This document shows positions 48,894 to 57,140 of a DNA stretch of 64,000 nucleotides, in pieces (the first letter of the stretch is position 1; each line of letters begins with the position of its first letter). Below the pieces are notes generated by a model. The model saw nothing but the letters and a program-made list of their open reading frames with translations, made no database searches and was not told where the DNA came from. The stretch comes from JAPULR01 sp963665075 (GTDB lineage: Bacteria; Chloroflexota; Dehalococcoidia; Lucifugimonadales; GCA-2712585). Where the stretch lies: NCBI GenBank assembly GCA_963665075.1, contig OY762063.1, positions 1,860,001 to 1,924,000 on the forward strand. Direction: 5' to 3'. A program made the translations under genes and the position numbers.

Positions 48894-49910
48894 ATGAGCG
48901 AACCAAGAACGGGTTCACCTCGTTTGATTATCGACCGAGCCATCCTGAACTCGCTTTCAGAGGCCGGAGCCGTAGGTCTTCGCATCCCGTCGGATTCCGC
49001 GCATCCGAGAAAGTACCTTGTAGTCCAGTCTGATGAACAAATTTCGCTGTGGGTCTATTGCTGGTCTCTTACGCCGGGCGGACGCCCTTCACTGCCCAAA
49101 GAGTATCGCATCCAAATGACTTCAGTACAGTCTCCATTGGAGATCAATCCCGATGGATACACCGCGCTGCTGGGTTATGAGCAAACAAGGGGTGTCTTCG
49201 CAGGATATGATTTGCGGAGGCACACCACATTCACAACAGGATCTCCTTCGGTACAAGTGAACATAGACGCAATAAATCACGCACTACAAACCGGATTGGC
49301 GTTTGAAACCAAATCCAATGAAGAAATAGTGGTTGGCGTTAGGAGTGACCTTCTACTGTTCTATTGCCTTAACGCCGATGAATTCCACAGATTGGGAGAA
49401 GATTCCGACTCGGTTGAAATCGTCAGTCGTGCAAGTAGACTAGAGGATGTTCTCATATCTGAAGTGGTCACTCTCCCAGAACCGCGTCAAAGACTCGTTC
49501 AACAGACCGCCAAGTGGTCACGTTCCTCCAGCTTTCGTCGGCAGGTCTTGGGCGCCTACGACCATAGATGTGCAGTTACAAGACAACAACTCGATTTGGT
49601 AGAAGCCGCGCATATATTACCGGTGAAGGCCGGGCCTGGTAGCATTGACATCGTCAAGAACGGGATTGCTCTTTCTCCTACCTACCACAGGGCATTTGAT
49701 AATGGTCTGATATATTTGGACTTCAATTTAGAAATGCGGCTGAATCCTGTGGCAGCTATGGAACTGGAACAGCGCAGTCGAGCAGGAGGCTTACAGGAAT
49801 TAGAGTCTAGCTTGGGCGCAGTGCACCTTCCATACGATTCGCAACAGCATCCATCCCTTCATTTCATCGAGTTAGCTAATCGATATAGGGGGATTGCACA
49901 GTCGATATAA
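48894..49910 (+). CDS. HNH restriction endonuclease-like protein
   Basis: This 338-residue protein starts at ATG 48894. The C-terminal third holds an HNH-2-type domain (AYDHRCAVTRQQLDLVEAAHILP ... NGIALSPTYHRAFDNGLIYLD; catalytic His in AAHI, Asn in KNGI and His in YHRAFD). The N-terminal two thirds may recognise DNA. Paired with the methylase, it is the likely restriction half of the third locus. Specificity is unknown. Confidence 0.8.
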   Translation: MSEPRTGSPRLIIDRAILNSLSEAGAVGLRIPSDSAHPRKYLVVQSDEQISLWVYCWSLTPGGRPSLPKEYRIQMTSVQSPLEINPDGYTALLGYEQTRGVFAGYDLRRHTTFTTGSPSVQVNIDAINHALQTGLAFETKSNEEIVVGVRSDLLLFYCLNADEFHRLGEDSDSVEIVSRASRLEDVLISEVVTLPEPRQRLVQQTAKWSRSSSFRRQVLGAYDHRCAVTRQQLDLVEAAHILPVKAGPGSIDIVKNGIALSPTYHRAFDNGLIYLDFNLEMRLNPVAAMELEQRSRAGGLQELESSLGAVHLPYDSQQHPSLHFIELANRYRGIAQSI

Positions 49911-49933
49911 GTCTGCCACTTCTACCCGTAAGG

Positions 49934-50031
49934 TTGGACATTGGCGTGGACAATGTCCAATTTTGGTTAGGCGTGAGTTGTGCCTGAATTTATTGGACAT
50001 TCGGGTGGACATTGTCCAATGGGATGTCCAA
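49934..50031. repeat. Tandem palindromes of TTGGACA/TGTCCAA type
   Basis: Two 27-bp palindromes occur at 49934-49960 (arms TTGGACATTG / CAATGTCCAA) and 49993-50019 (arms TTGGACA / TGTCCAA). A third half site, ATGTCCAA, follows at about 50024-50031. The two palindromes start 59 bp apart, directly after the HNH gene. They could be an operator array, a mobile-element end or the boundary of the transferred locus. Confidence 0.6.
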
Positions 50032-50055
50032 TTTTATGGAGTGTGTGAAGGGGGA

Positions 50056-50085
50056 TTGATTCCAGCTCGGAGGCCGGAATGACGG
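50056..50085. repeat. Degenerate family A repeat
   Basis: GGATTGATTCCAGC..CGGAGGCCGGAATGACGG is an eroded copy of family A upstream of the mutase gene (arms no longer perfect). Confidence 0.5.
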
Positions 50086-50159
50086 AAGGGGATAAGTGTG
50101 GTTGAGGGGAGTGGAAGTGGGGGTTAGAATTGGGAGCAGTTTGTTGGAGGGGTGTTGGA

Positions 50160-51824
50160 TTGGGTAAGAGCAGGGACAAAGAGCAGTGGCGCAGGGATAC
50201 GTTGGGGCAGGCTTTGGAGGCGCGAGCGCAGCGTCGGGATGATTTCGTCACGGAGTCGGGGTTGGAGGTGGACGCGGTCTACGCCGAAGATGATGTTTCC
50301 GGCGGCGGGTTTGAGCATGGGCGGGAGTTGGGGGAACCGGGGGAGTATCCGTTTACGCGGGGGGTTCAGCCGACGATGTATCGGGGGCGGTTGTGGACGA
50401 TGCGGCAGTATTCGGGGTACGCGACGGCGGAGGAGTCGAATCGTCGGTATCGGTATCTACTGGAGCAGGGGCAGACGGGGTTGTCGGTGGCTTTCGACCT
50501 TCCGACCCAGATCGGGTATGACTCGGACCATCCTTTGGCGCGGGGAGAGGTGGGGAAGGTGGGGGTGCCCGTCTGCCACCTGGAGGACATGGAAACGCTG
50601 TTGGAGGGGATTCCGCTGGACAGGGTAAGCACGTCCATGACCATCAACGCCACGGCGTCGGTACTTCTGTGTCTGTACGCGGCGGTGGCGAAGAAACGGG
50701 GGGTTCCTCTCTCCAAGATAAGCGGGACGTTGCAGAACGACATCCTGAAGGAGTACATCGCGCGGGGCACGTACATCTACCCGCCGAAGCCTTCCATGCG
50801 GCTGGTGGTGGACGTGTTCAAATACTGCTCGGCGAAGATTCCGCGCTGGAACACCATCAGCGTGAGCGGCTACCACATGCGGGAGGCGGGGGCGACGGCG
50901 GCGCAGGAGCTGGCGTTCACCTTCGCCAACGCTATCGAGTACGTGCGGGCGGCGGTGGACGCGGGGTTGGACGTGGACGAATTCGCGGGGCGGGTGTCCT
51001 TCTTCTTCGTGTCGCACAACAACGTCTTCGAGGAGGCGGCGAAGTTCCGGGCGGCGCGGCGGATGTGGGCGAAGATAATGAAGGAGCGGTTCGGGGCGAA
51101 GAATCCGAGGTCGATGCGGCTGCGGTTCCACACCCAGACGGCGGGGGTGACGCTGACGGCGCAGCAGCCGGACAACAACGTGGTGCGGACGACGGTGCAG
51201 GCGTTGGCGGCGGTGCTGGGAGGGACACAATCGCTCCACGTGAACTCGCGGGACGAGGCGTTGTCGCTGCCGTCGGAGGAGTCGGTGCAGATTTCGCTTC
51301 GGACGCAGCAGATACTGGCGAATGAGACGGGGATTGCGGACGTGGTGGACCCGCTGGGGGGTTCGTATTACGTGGAGGACTTGACGCGTCGGCTTGAGGA
51401 AGGTGCGTGGGAGTACATCGGACGGATAGACGAGATGGGGGGCGCGGTGGCGGCGTTGGAGCGGGGGTTCCAGACGGGGGAGATTCACCAGGCGGCGTTC
51501 CGGCATCAGATGGAGGTGGAGGCGGGGCGGCGGACCATCGTGGGGGTGAACAAGTACCGGACGGAGGACGCGCCGGTGGGCAGTTCGTTGAAGGTGGACG
51601 AGGAGGCGGCGCGTCAACAGACGGCGCGGCTGGCGCGGGTGCGTGGGGAGCGGGACGGAGCGGCCGCGTCGGCGTCGCTGGCGCGGCTGGAGGAGGCGGC
51701 GCGGTCGGAGGAGAATACGGTGGAGGCGATTCTGGAGTGCGTGGAGGATTATTGCACGTTGGGGGAGATTTGCGACGTGTTTCGCGGGGTGTTCGGGGAG
51801 CAGCGGGAGACGGCGGGGATGTAG
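50160..51824 (+). CDS. Methylmalonyl-CoA mutase, large (catalytic) subunit
   Basis: This 554-residue protein is the catalytic barrel domain only. Typical strings are YRGRLWTMRQYSGYATAEESNRRYRYLL, FDLPTQIGYDSDHP, STSMTINATA and SGYHMREAGATAAQELAFT. The B12-binding domain is a separate gene at 57141-57551, so this is the split (archaeal or Chloroflexota-type) mutase. The start is TTG 50160 behind GGAGGGG. It converts methylmalonyl-CoA to succinyl-CoA, or a related acyl-CoA such as isobutyryl- or ethylmalonyl-CoA. Its catalytic partner genes are separated by about 5 kb of intervening DNA. Confidence 0.92.
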   Translation: MGKSRDKEQWRRDTLGQALEARAQRRDDFVTESGLEVDAVYAEDDVSGGGFEHGRELGEPGEYPFTRGVQPTMYRGRLWTMRQYSGYATAEESNRRYRYLLEQGQTGLSVAFDLPTQIGYDSDHPLARGEVGKVGVPVCHLEDMETLLEGIPLDRVSTSMTINATASVLLCLYAAVAKKRGVPLSKISGTLQNDILKEYIARGTYIYPPKPSMRLVVDVFKYCSAKIPRWNTISVSGYHMREAGATAAQELAFTFANAIEYVRAAVDAGLDVDEFAGRVSFFFVSHNNVFEEAAKFRAARRMWAKIMKERFGAKNPRSMRLRFHTQTAGVTLTAQQPDNNVVRTTVQALAAVLGGTQSLHVNSRDEALSLPSEESVQISLRTQQILANETGIADVVDPLGGSYYVEDLTRRLEEGAWEYIGRIDEMGGAVAALERGFQTGEIHQAAFRHQMEVEAGRRTIVGVNKYRTEDAPVGSSLKVDEEAARQQTARLARVRGERDGAAASASLARLEEAARSEENTVEAILECVEDYCTLGEICDVFRGVFGEQRETAGM

Positions 51825-51835
51825 GGGGAGGGCTT

Positions 51836-52219
51836 ATGCTGGAAACGAAACAGGTGGACTTGATTTTCGCGGACGCCAGAAGCGTGTATGACGACGCGTT
51901 GGAGATGCTGGATCAGGGCAGGCTGCGGAACGCTGCGGAGAAGGCTTGGTGCGCCACGAAGCGGGCCACGGACGCAATGATTCTGGCCCGCACAGGGGAA
52001 GAGCCGCGAACCTCCGGCCAGACAATGCGTATGCTCCGTCGGCTGCGCGGACAGGACCCGTCGCTGGAATCGTTGCGCCTCCGCTACGGCCAGCGCCAGT
52101 CATTGCTAGACGGCGCCTGTTTCTACGACGGGATATTGGAACCTGCGGAGGACATTATTCGCGACGTGCGGGAAACCATTGAGTACATCCGGGATGCGGA
52201 AGCGATGGCGCGGTTGTAG
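51836..52219 (+). CDS. HEPN/PaREP1-like small helical protein
   Basis: This 127-residue protein starts at ATG 51836 after GGGGGAGG, 11 bp past the mutase stop. LIFADARSVYDDALEMLDQGRLRNAAEKAWCATKRATDAMIL is the pattern of PaREP1/HEPN-like four-helix proteins. No clear R-x4-6-H RNase motif is seen, so nuclease activity is doubtful. No partner nucleotidyltransferase is adjacent. Confidence 0.6.
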   Translation: MLETKQVDLIFADARSVYDDALEMLDQGRLRNAAEKAWCATKRATDAMILARTGEEPRTSGQTMRMLRRLRGQDPSLESLRLRYGQRQSLLDGACFYDGILEPAEDIIRDVRETIEYIRDAEAMARL

Positions 52220-52399
52220 GCGGCTTCGACATGGGCATGGTCTGATATATTATTGTCGTTAGTCCTTAGGGGGATTCCGTGAGTGGCAATGCCGTAGAAG
52301 CGCCTCCGAGCTGGGTTGTCCGGATGTACTAGAGGATGAATGCGGTAGTTGGCAAGCGATAATTGTTGTATTGGGGGAGGGGGGAGAATGGGGGGGTGT

Positions 52400-52427
52400 T
52401 TAACAAAGCCGTGCAATCAGCTATAAT
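52400..52427 (+). promoter_or_regulatory. Promoter giving a leaderless start for the type IIG-like gene
   Basis: TTAACA (52400-52405) and a perfect TATAAT (52422-52427) are spaced 16 bp apart. The ATG at 52434 lies exactly where transcription should begin, and no ribosome binding site can fit between them. Confidence 0.6.
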
Positions 52428-52433
52428 GTACGT

Positions 52434-55178
52434 ATGGTCAGGAAGCAGGAAGATTTCAAGAACCGGGCCTTATCGCTTCTACTGAAGGAACAGGGCATCC
52501 AATGCGACTACGAAGTACGTCGAGGCCAAAAACGCTTGGACGTTGAAGCTGTAGTAGATGGGCTGACCATTGTCCTTGAGGCGGAAACCGGCTATCATCG
52601 CACCGCCCAGGCAATAAAGGATGCTGACGCCCGCCTTCGCCAAGGGATTGCTATCATCGCTTTTGCCGTCTGCTATCCTTCCGACGTCACTGAGGAGAAC
52701 ATGGCGCAGGCAAGCCTGCGTTGGACCCTGAGAACTGTTGCAGGCTCACCAAACGCCCAGTGGTACTCGGGAGGAGTAGCCGAGCTAGCCAGGGCCGTCC
52801 TGCAATCGCCTGCCGCAGTTGACGACGCAGACGCGGCGGCCAGGATACTATCCAGAGGGTTGGATGAAGTGGTCCAAGGTCTTGACACACCAACCCGCCG
52901 AGCTTTGGCCCGGGCCTTGGATCTGCCCGCAGGAAAACCCGTTGTCGACCACAGCGCCAACGGCTGGTTTGTGCCAGCCAAGCGAGGAATGCTGGTGGTG
53001 GCAACGGCCATGTTATTCCATCACCGGGTGCAGAGCCATCTGCCCGCATTGCGCCCATCTGGATACAATGGGCCTTGGCCGCCGTACAGCCCCGATGATT
53101 GCATCAACAACGAGTCGACTCTCTGGGCCTTCAGTAGGGCTTGGGAAGGCATACTAGCGGTAGACTACCGTCCCGTCTTTGAAACAGGCCGCAAAGCCCT
53201 CGGCGCCCTCCCGTCACACCCACAATCGGCTTTGATGATAAAGAATCTGGCCATTGATGTGGGCATAGTATCCAACCGGGTTGCCGGCATGCGACACGAC
53301 TTGCTAGGTCGCATCTTTCATCGTGTCCTGGATACCGCCCGATATGACGGCTCTTTCTATACGTCAACCGCCGCGGCCGTGCTGCTGGCTTCTTTGGCGC
53401 TTAGGGAGAAGGACCTGGATTGGTCCGACGCAAACGCGGTAGCGGATCTGAAAATATGCGATCCCGCTTGCGGCACTGGGACTTTATTGATGGCGGCGTC
53501 GGAACGGATTCGCGCCCTGCGAATGGCTGCGGGCCGCCTAGACCGCGAAGACGAGGAAGCCTTGGGACTGTACTTGGTGGAGGATGTTCTTTGGGGCTAT
53601 GACGTTAATTTGACGGCTACCCACATGGCCGCCAGCACCATTGGCATGCTTTCTCCAAAGACAAGTTTCAGCAGGATGAACATCCACCGCGCCATCTTGG
53701 GAGTTCAGGAAGAAGAGGCCCACTTGGGTTCTCTGGATTTTCTAGCAGGCAAGCCTCAGCTGGCCATGTGGCCCTCTCCATTTACGCAGCAGGTGGAGAA
53801 TGGGGAAGGGAATGGTCGAACCCCGCCGCCTATGGATTTGGTCATTATGAATCCGCCATTTACAAGGGACAGCCTGCGCCACGATCAGTTCAGCAAGGAC
53901 GAAGAGAAGGCCATAAAGGAGCGGGAGAAGGAGATGCTGGACAATCTGGCAAAAGAGGACAATGGGGACGCCTATGGGCAACTTTTTCGTGCGGCGGCGC
54001 GGCTTTCGGGTTCCGCCAATTCCTTTATGGTGCTTGGCGATAAAATGACGAAGGACGAAAACGGCACATTGGCGGTTGTTCTTCCTACTGTGATGGCGAC
54101 GAACCCCGCCTCCAGGAGTACGCGTCAGTACCTGGCTCAGAGATTCCACATAGAAACCATCGTCAGTTCCCATGACCCGCAGCGAATATTCTTCTCGGAG
54201 AATACGAGCATCGGCGAAATTCTACTTGTCTGTCGACGTTGGAACGGCTCCGACTCCAAACCCCCCACGAATGTAATCAACTTAGTTGAGAATCCCGGCA
54301 ACGCCTTCGAGTCATTGGATGTTGCCAATAGAATCGCAGAGGCCATACGACGAGGATCTGCAGGACTGACTGATTACTTCACACTCCAGCAGGTAGAGGA
54401 AGAACGAATACGTAATGGAGACTGGAGTGCCGTAAACTTTCTCTCTCCCTTCTTGGTGCAAGCGCATCGCAGTCTGACGGAAGACAACATTGCCTGTGTG
54501 CCGATGGTTCCTTTGGAGCATTTAGCTGAAGTCGGTCCAGAGGGGCGACGAGTTCGGGACTCTTACACCCGCCTGCAAAGGCCTACCCTTTCGGGCCACC
54601 GCGCTCTGTGGTTCCACAAGACAGACGTCACGCAATCCATGCAGGCGGAGACGGACGTCTTCATTGAGCCGAAAGAGGCCAAGCGTCATCTTGCGGACAG
54701 GTATTGGGAGCAGAGGGGTCGGATGCTTCTTCCCCACCGGCTACGTCTTAATCTGACCAGAGCCGTCTCCGTGATGCTTCCCTCCGCTGCCCTAGGTTCA
54801 GCCTGGACACCCTGTCGTCCACACCAACCAGAAATCTCAGAGGCGATATGTCTCTATCTCAACTCTTCAGTCGGCATACTTTCCCTGTTGGGGGATAGGG
54901 ACAACCGCGTTCCATCTTACCCCAACTTCTCATTAGATACCCTCCGTTCCATCCTCGTGCCCGACTTTACCGCTCTTGGCGATTCACGCCTTCAGACAAT
55001 GCGTAATTGCTTCGAGCTGCTTAAGACGCAAACCCTGTTGCCCTTCCCTCGAATGAAAGAAGACCCTGTTAGGCAGGAGATAGATGCCTGCGTGTCAGAA
55101 GCCCTTGATTTGGATAGGGACTGGCTGGAGGACGTTCGCAATAACCTTTGCTTCGAACCTGCTATAACCCAAGGTTAA
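52434..55178 (+). CDS. Type IIG-like restriction-modification protein (N6-adenine methyltransferase with N-terminal nuclease-like region)
   Basis: This 914-residue protein has at its N-terminus a PD-(D/E)XK-like stretch RLDVEAVVDGLTIVLEAET (about 34-52), where the usual E-x-K reads E-x-E, as in BamHI-type enzymes. A helical region follows, then methylase motif I CDPACGTGTLL (about 343-353) and the catalytic motif IV IMNPPFTRDS (about 470). The last 300 residues, from about 640, look like a target-recognition region. It resembles single-polypeptide type IIG (Eco57I-like) enzymes. GC is intermediate. It stands between the mutase genes and the remnant at 55177. Confidence 0.75.
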   Translation: MVRKQEDFKNRALSLLLKEQGIQCDYEVRRGQKRLDVEAVVDGLTIVLEAETGYHRTAQAIKDADARLRQGIAIIAFAVCYPSDVTEENMAQASLRWTLRTVAGSPNAQWYSGGVAELARAVLQSPAAVDDADAAARILSRGLDEVVQGLDTPTRRALARALDLPAGKPVVDHSANGWFVPAKRGMLVVATAMLFHHRVQSHLPALRPSGYNGPWPPYSPDDCINNESTLWAFSRAWEGILAVDYRPVFETGRKALGALPSHPQSALMIKNLAIDVGIVSNRVAGMRHDLLGRIFHRVLDTARYDGSFYTSTAAAVLLASLALREKDLDWSDANAVADLKICDPACGTGTLLMAASERIRALRMAAGRLDREDEEALGLYLVEDVLWGYDVNLTATHMAASTIGMLSPKTSFSRMNIHRAILGVQEEEAHLGSLDFLAGKPQLAMWPSPFTQQVENGEGNGRTPPPMDLVIMNPPFTRDSLRHDQFSKDEEKAIKEREKEMLDNLAKEDNGDAYGQLFRAAARLSGSANSFMVLGDKMTKDENGTLAVVLPTVMATNPASRSTRQYLAQRFHIETIVSSHDPQRIFFSENTSIGEILLVCRRWNGSDSKPPTNVINLVENPGNAFESLDVANRIAEAIRRGSAGLTDYFTLQQVEEERIRNGDWSAVNFLSPFLVQAHRSLTEDNIACVPMVPLEHLAEVGPEGRRVRDSYTRLQRPTLSGHRALWFHKTDVTQSMQAETDVFIEPKEAKRHLADRYWEQRGRMLLPHRLRLNLTRAVSVMLPSAALGSAWTPCRPHQPEISEAICLYLNSSVGILSLLGDRDNRVPSYPNFSLDTLRSILVPDFTALGDSRLQTMRNCFELLKTQTLLPFPRMKEDPVRQEIDACVSEALDLDRDWLEDVRNNLCFEPAITQG

Positions 55179-55332
55179 CCCCGGCGGCTACCGTCCCGCG
55201 GAGAAGTGGCTCAAGGACCGGCGGGGGCGGACGCTTTCGTTCGACGACGTGGAATGGTACGGGCGGATGTGCGCCGTGATGTCGGAAACCCCGCGGCCGA
55301 TGGGGCGGATTGACGACGCGCTTGCTTCCTGA
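55177..55332 (+). pseudogene. C-terminal remnant of another type IIG/ISP-like DNA methylase
   Basis: In the +1 frame relative to the upstream gene, 51 codons read GYRPAEKWLKDRRGRTLSFDD and end MGRIDDALAS. This resembles the C-terminal tail (GY-x-PA-x-KWLKDR-x-GR-x-LS-x-DI) of type IIG or type ISP restriction methylases. The remainder of that gene is absent. Its high GC contrasts with the preceding gene. It is probably the stump left when the 52434 gene replaced an older restriction gene. Confidence 0.5.
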
Positions 55333-55346
55333 GCCACAGGGGGGGC

Positions 55347-55482
55347 ACCCTTCGACAAGCTCAGGATGAGCAGTGGGGTTGGGGCGAGCGGGAATGATGG
55401 GGGGGCAAGGGCAGGGGTTTTATGTTGTAGAATAGTAGGGGATGGGGCGTTGGGATTCTTCGCTGCGCTCAGAATGACAGGA
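55347..55482. repeat. Family B and other dispersed repeats
   Basis: Family B (about 55349-55371, CCCTTCGACAAGCTCAGG) is followed by a GGGAATGATGG half copy of family A and a TTCTTCGCTGCGCTCAGAATGACAG-type element (about 55452-55480). The rest of the gap holds no gene. Confidence 0.7.
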
Positions 55483-55497
55483 GAGAGGGCGACGTAG

Positions 55498-56652
55498 ATG
55501 GTAGACCTGCTGTTGACGGAAGAGGAGCGGATGCTGCAAGCGGCGGTGCGGGAGTTCGCCGAAAGGGAGCTCAAGCCCCGCGCCAAGGAGATGGACGAGA
55601 AGGAGGCGTTTTCGCCGGAGGTCTGGCGGGGGATGACGGGGCTGGGTCTGGCGGGCATCGGCGTTGATCCGGCCTTCGGGGGCAGCGGCGGGACGCATCG
55701 GCAGATGGTCATCGCCATTCAGGAAGTTTCGCGGGGCGACGCGGCGTCGGCGGTGAACCTGCTGGCGCACCGGTCGCTGGGGCTGGAGACAATCAACCAG
55801 TTCGGGAGCGAGGAGCAGAAGTCTCGGTACATCCCCGGCGCTGTGGACGGCTCGAAGGTTATCGCGTGGGCGTTGACGGAGCCGGGGTCCGGGTCGGACG
55901 CGGCGGCGTTACAGACGACGGCTGTCGAGAGGAAGGGCGCTTTCGCGTTGAACGGCAGCAAGATATTCATCACGAACGGGGACGTGGCCGACGCAACGAT
56001 AGTCTTTGCCACCGTAGACCGCAGCCTGCGGCATCGGGGCGTCACCGCCTTTATCGTGGACGGGGACTCGGAGGGGTTTCAGGTGAACAAGCAGCAGGGG
56101 AAGATGGGGATGCGGGGTTCCAACACCGTTGAGATGACCTTCGAGGACGTTGAAGTGGCGCGGGAGAATCTGCTGGGGCAGGTGGGGCAGGGGTTCCGGT
56201 ACGCCATGCAGATTCTCGACTCCAGCCGGATAGTCATAGCGGCTCAGTGCGTCGGGATAGCGATGGCGGCATTCGAGGCGGCGGTGTCATACGCGCAGCA
56301 GCGTCGCACCTTCGGCAAGGCCATCGCGGAGCATCAGGCCATCCAGTTCATGCTTGCGGACATGGCGACGGACATATACGCCAGCCAGACGATGACGATG
56401 CACGCCGCGACGCTGAAGGACCGGGGCGAGCCGTATTTGGACGCGGCGGCGATGGCGAAGCTGTACGCGTCGGAGGCGTGCTTCCGGGTGTGCTCCAAGG
56501 CGTTGCAGATACACGGCGGCTACGGCTATTTCAAGGAGTCGGACGTGGAGCGTTATTTCCGTGACGCGCGGGTGACGAGCATCTACGAGGGGACTTCCGA
56601 GGTGCAGCGGATAGTGATTGCGCGTCAGATGCTGCGGAAGTTCCAGGCGTAA
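55498..56652 (+). CDS. Acyl-CoA dehydrogenase (short-chain type)
   Basis: This 384-residue flavoprotein has the FAD/acyl loops WALTEPGSGSDAAALQTTA and FITNGDVADATIVF, the helix RRTFGKAIAEHQAIQFMLADM and the catalytic-base context ARVTSIYEGTSEVQRIVIAR, with Glu in YEGTSE. It is a canonical SCAD/butyryl-CoA-type enzyme. It starts the set ACAD, epimerase, mutase small subunit, and its stop overlaps the next ATG. Confidence 0.92.
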   Translation: MVDLLLTEEERMLQAAVREFAERELKPRAKEMDEKEAFSPEVWRGMTGLGLAGIGVDPAFGGSGGTHRQMVIAIQEVSRGDAASAVNLLAHRSLGLETINQFGSEEQKSRYIPGAVDGSKVIAWALTEPGSGSDAAALQTTAVERKGAFALNGSKIFITNGDVADATIVFATVDRSLRHRGVTAFIVDGDSEGFQVNKQQGKMGMRGSNTVEMTFEDVEVARENLLGQVGQGFRYAMQILDSSRIVIAAQCVGIAMAAFEAAVSYAQQRRTFGKAIAEHQAIQFMLADMATDIYASQTMTMHAATLKDRGEPYLDAAAMAKLYASEACFRVCSKALQIHGGYGYFKESDVERYFRDARVTSIYEGTSEVQRIVIARQMLRKFQA

Positions 56653-57131
56653 TGGTGGAAGGGATGGGGAAGACGTGCGTTGTGGAGTACATAGACCACG
56701 TGGGAGTGGCGGTTGCCGACATCGACGCGGCGATGACTTTCTTCGTGGAGACTTTCGGCGTGCCTGCGGCGGAGGTGGAGGAGTTGGAAGACCAGGGGGT
56801 GCGGGCGGCGCTTATCGAGGTGGGGCAGACGCGGTTGGAACTGCTGCAACCGACGGGGCCGGAGACGCCGGTGGGCCGGTTCATCGAGCGTCGCGGCGAG
56901 GGGCTGCATCATCTGGCGTTCAACGTGCAGGACGTGGCGGATGGGTTGGAGGCGGTGAAGTCTGCGGGGCTGCGGGTGATTGACGAGGCGCCGCGGGAGG
57001 GGCTTTCGGGGTTGATTGCGTTCGTTCATCCCAAGTCGGCCCACGGGGTGTTGACGGAGCTGGTGCAGAGCGTTGGGGAAGAGGCATCACCCCCATCCGA
57101 ACCTTCCCCCATCAAGAGGGAAGGGGTTTAG
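56652..57131 (+). CDS. mce: Methylmalonyl-CoA epimerase
   Basis: This 159-residue vicinal-oxygen-chelate protein has the metal ligands in DHVGVAVADID, LELLQPTGPETPVGRF, GEGLHHLAFNVQDV and HGVLTELVQ. It interconverts (S)- and (R)-methylmalonyl-CoA for the mutase encoded nearby. The ATG overlaps the ACAD stop (TAATG). The last 14 residues or so (ASPPSEPSPIKREGV) come from a family C dispersed repeat (57088-57127) and are not part of the normal fold. Confidence 0.9.
   Translation: MVEGMGKTCVVEYIDHVGVAVADIDAAMTFFVETFGVPAAEVEELEDQGVRAALIEVGQTRLELLQPTGPETPVGRFIERRGEGLHHLAFNVQDVADGLEAVKSAGLRVIDEAPREGLSGLIAFVHPKSAHGVLTELVQSVGEEASPPSEPSPIKREGV
57088..57127. repeat. Family C repeat inside the mce 3' end
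   Basis: CACCCCCATCCGAACCTTCC then CCCATCAAGAGGGAAGGGG lies within the reading frame of mce and supplies its C-terminal codons and stop. Confidence 0.8.
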
Positions 57132-57140
57132 AGGTGTGCG

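Noticed and set aside
52279..52332. 17-codon ORF (GTG 52279) with an AGGGGG site
   Set aside because: Too short to judge, no similarity recognised; might be the 5' stump of the replaced restriction gene but there is no positive evidence.
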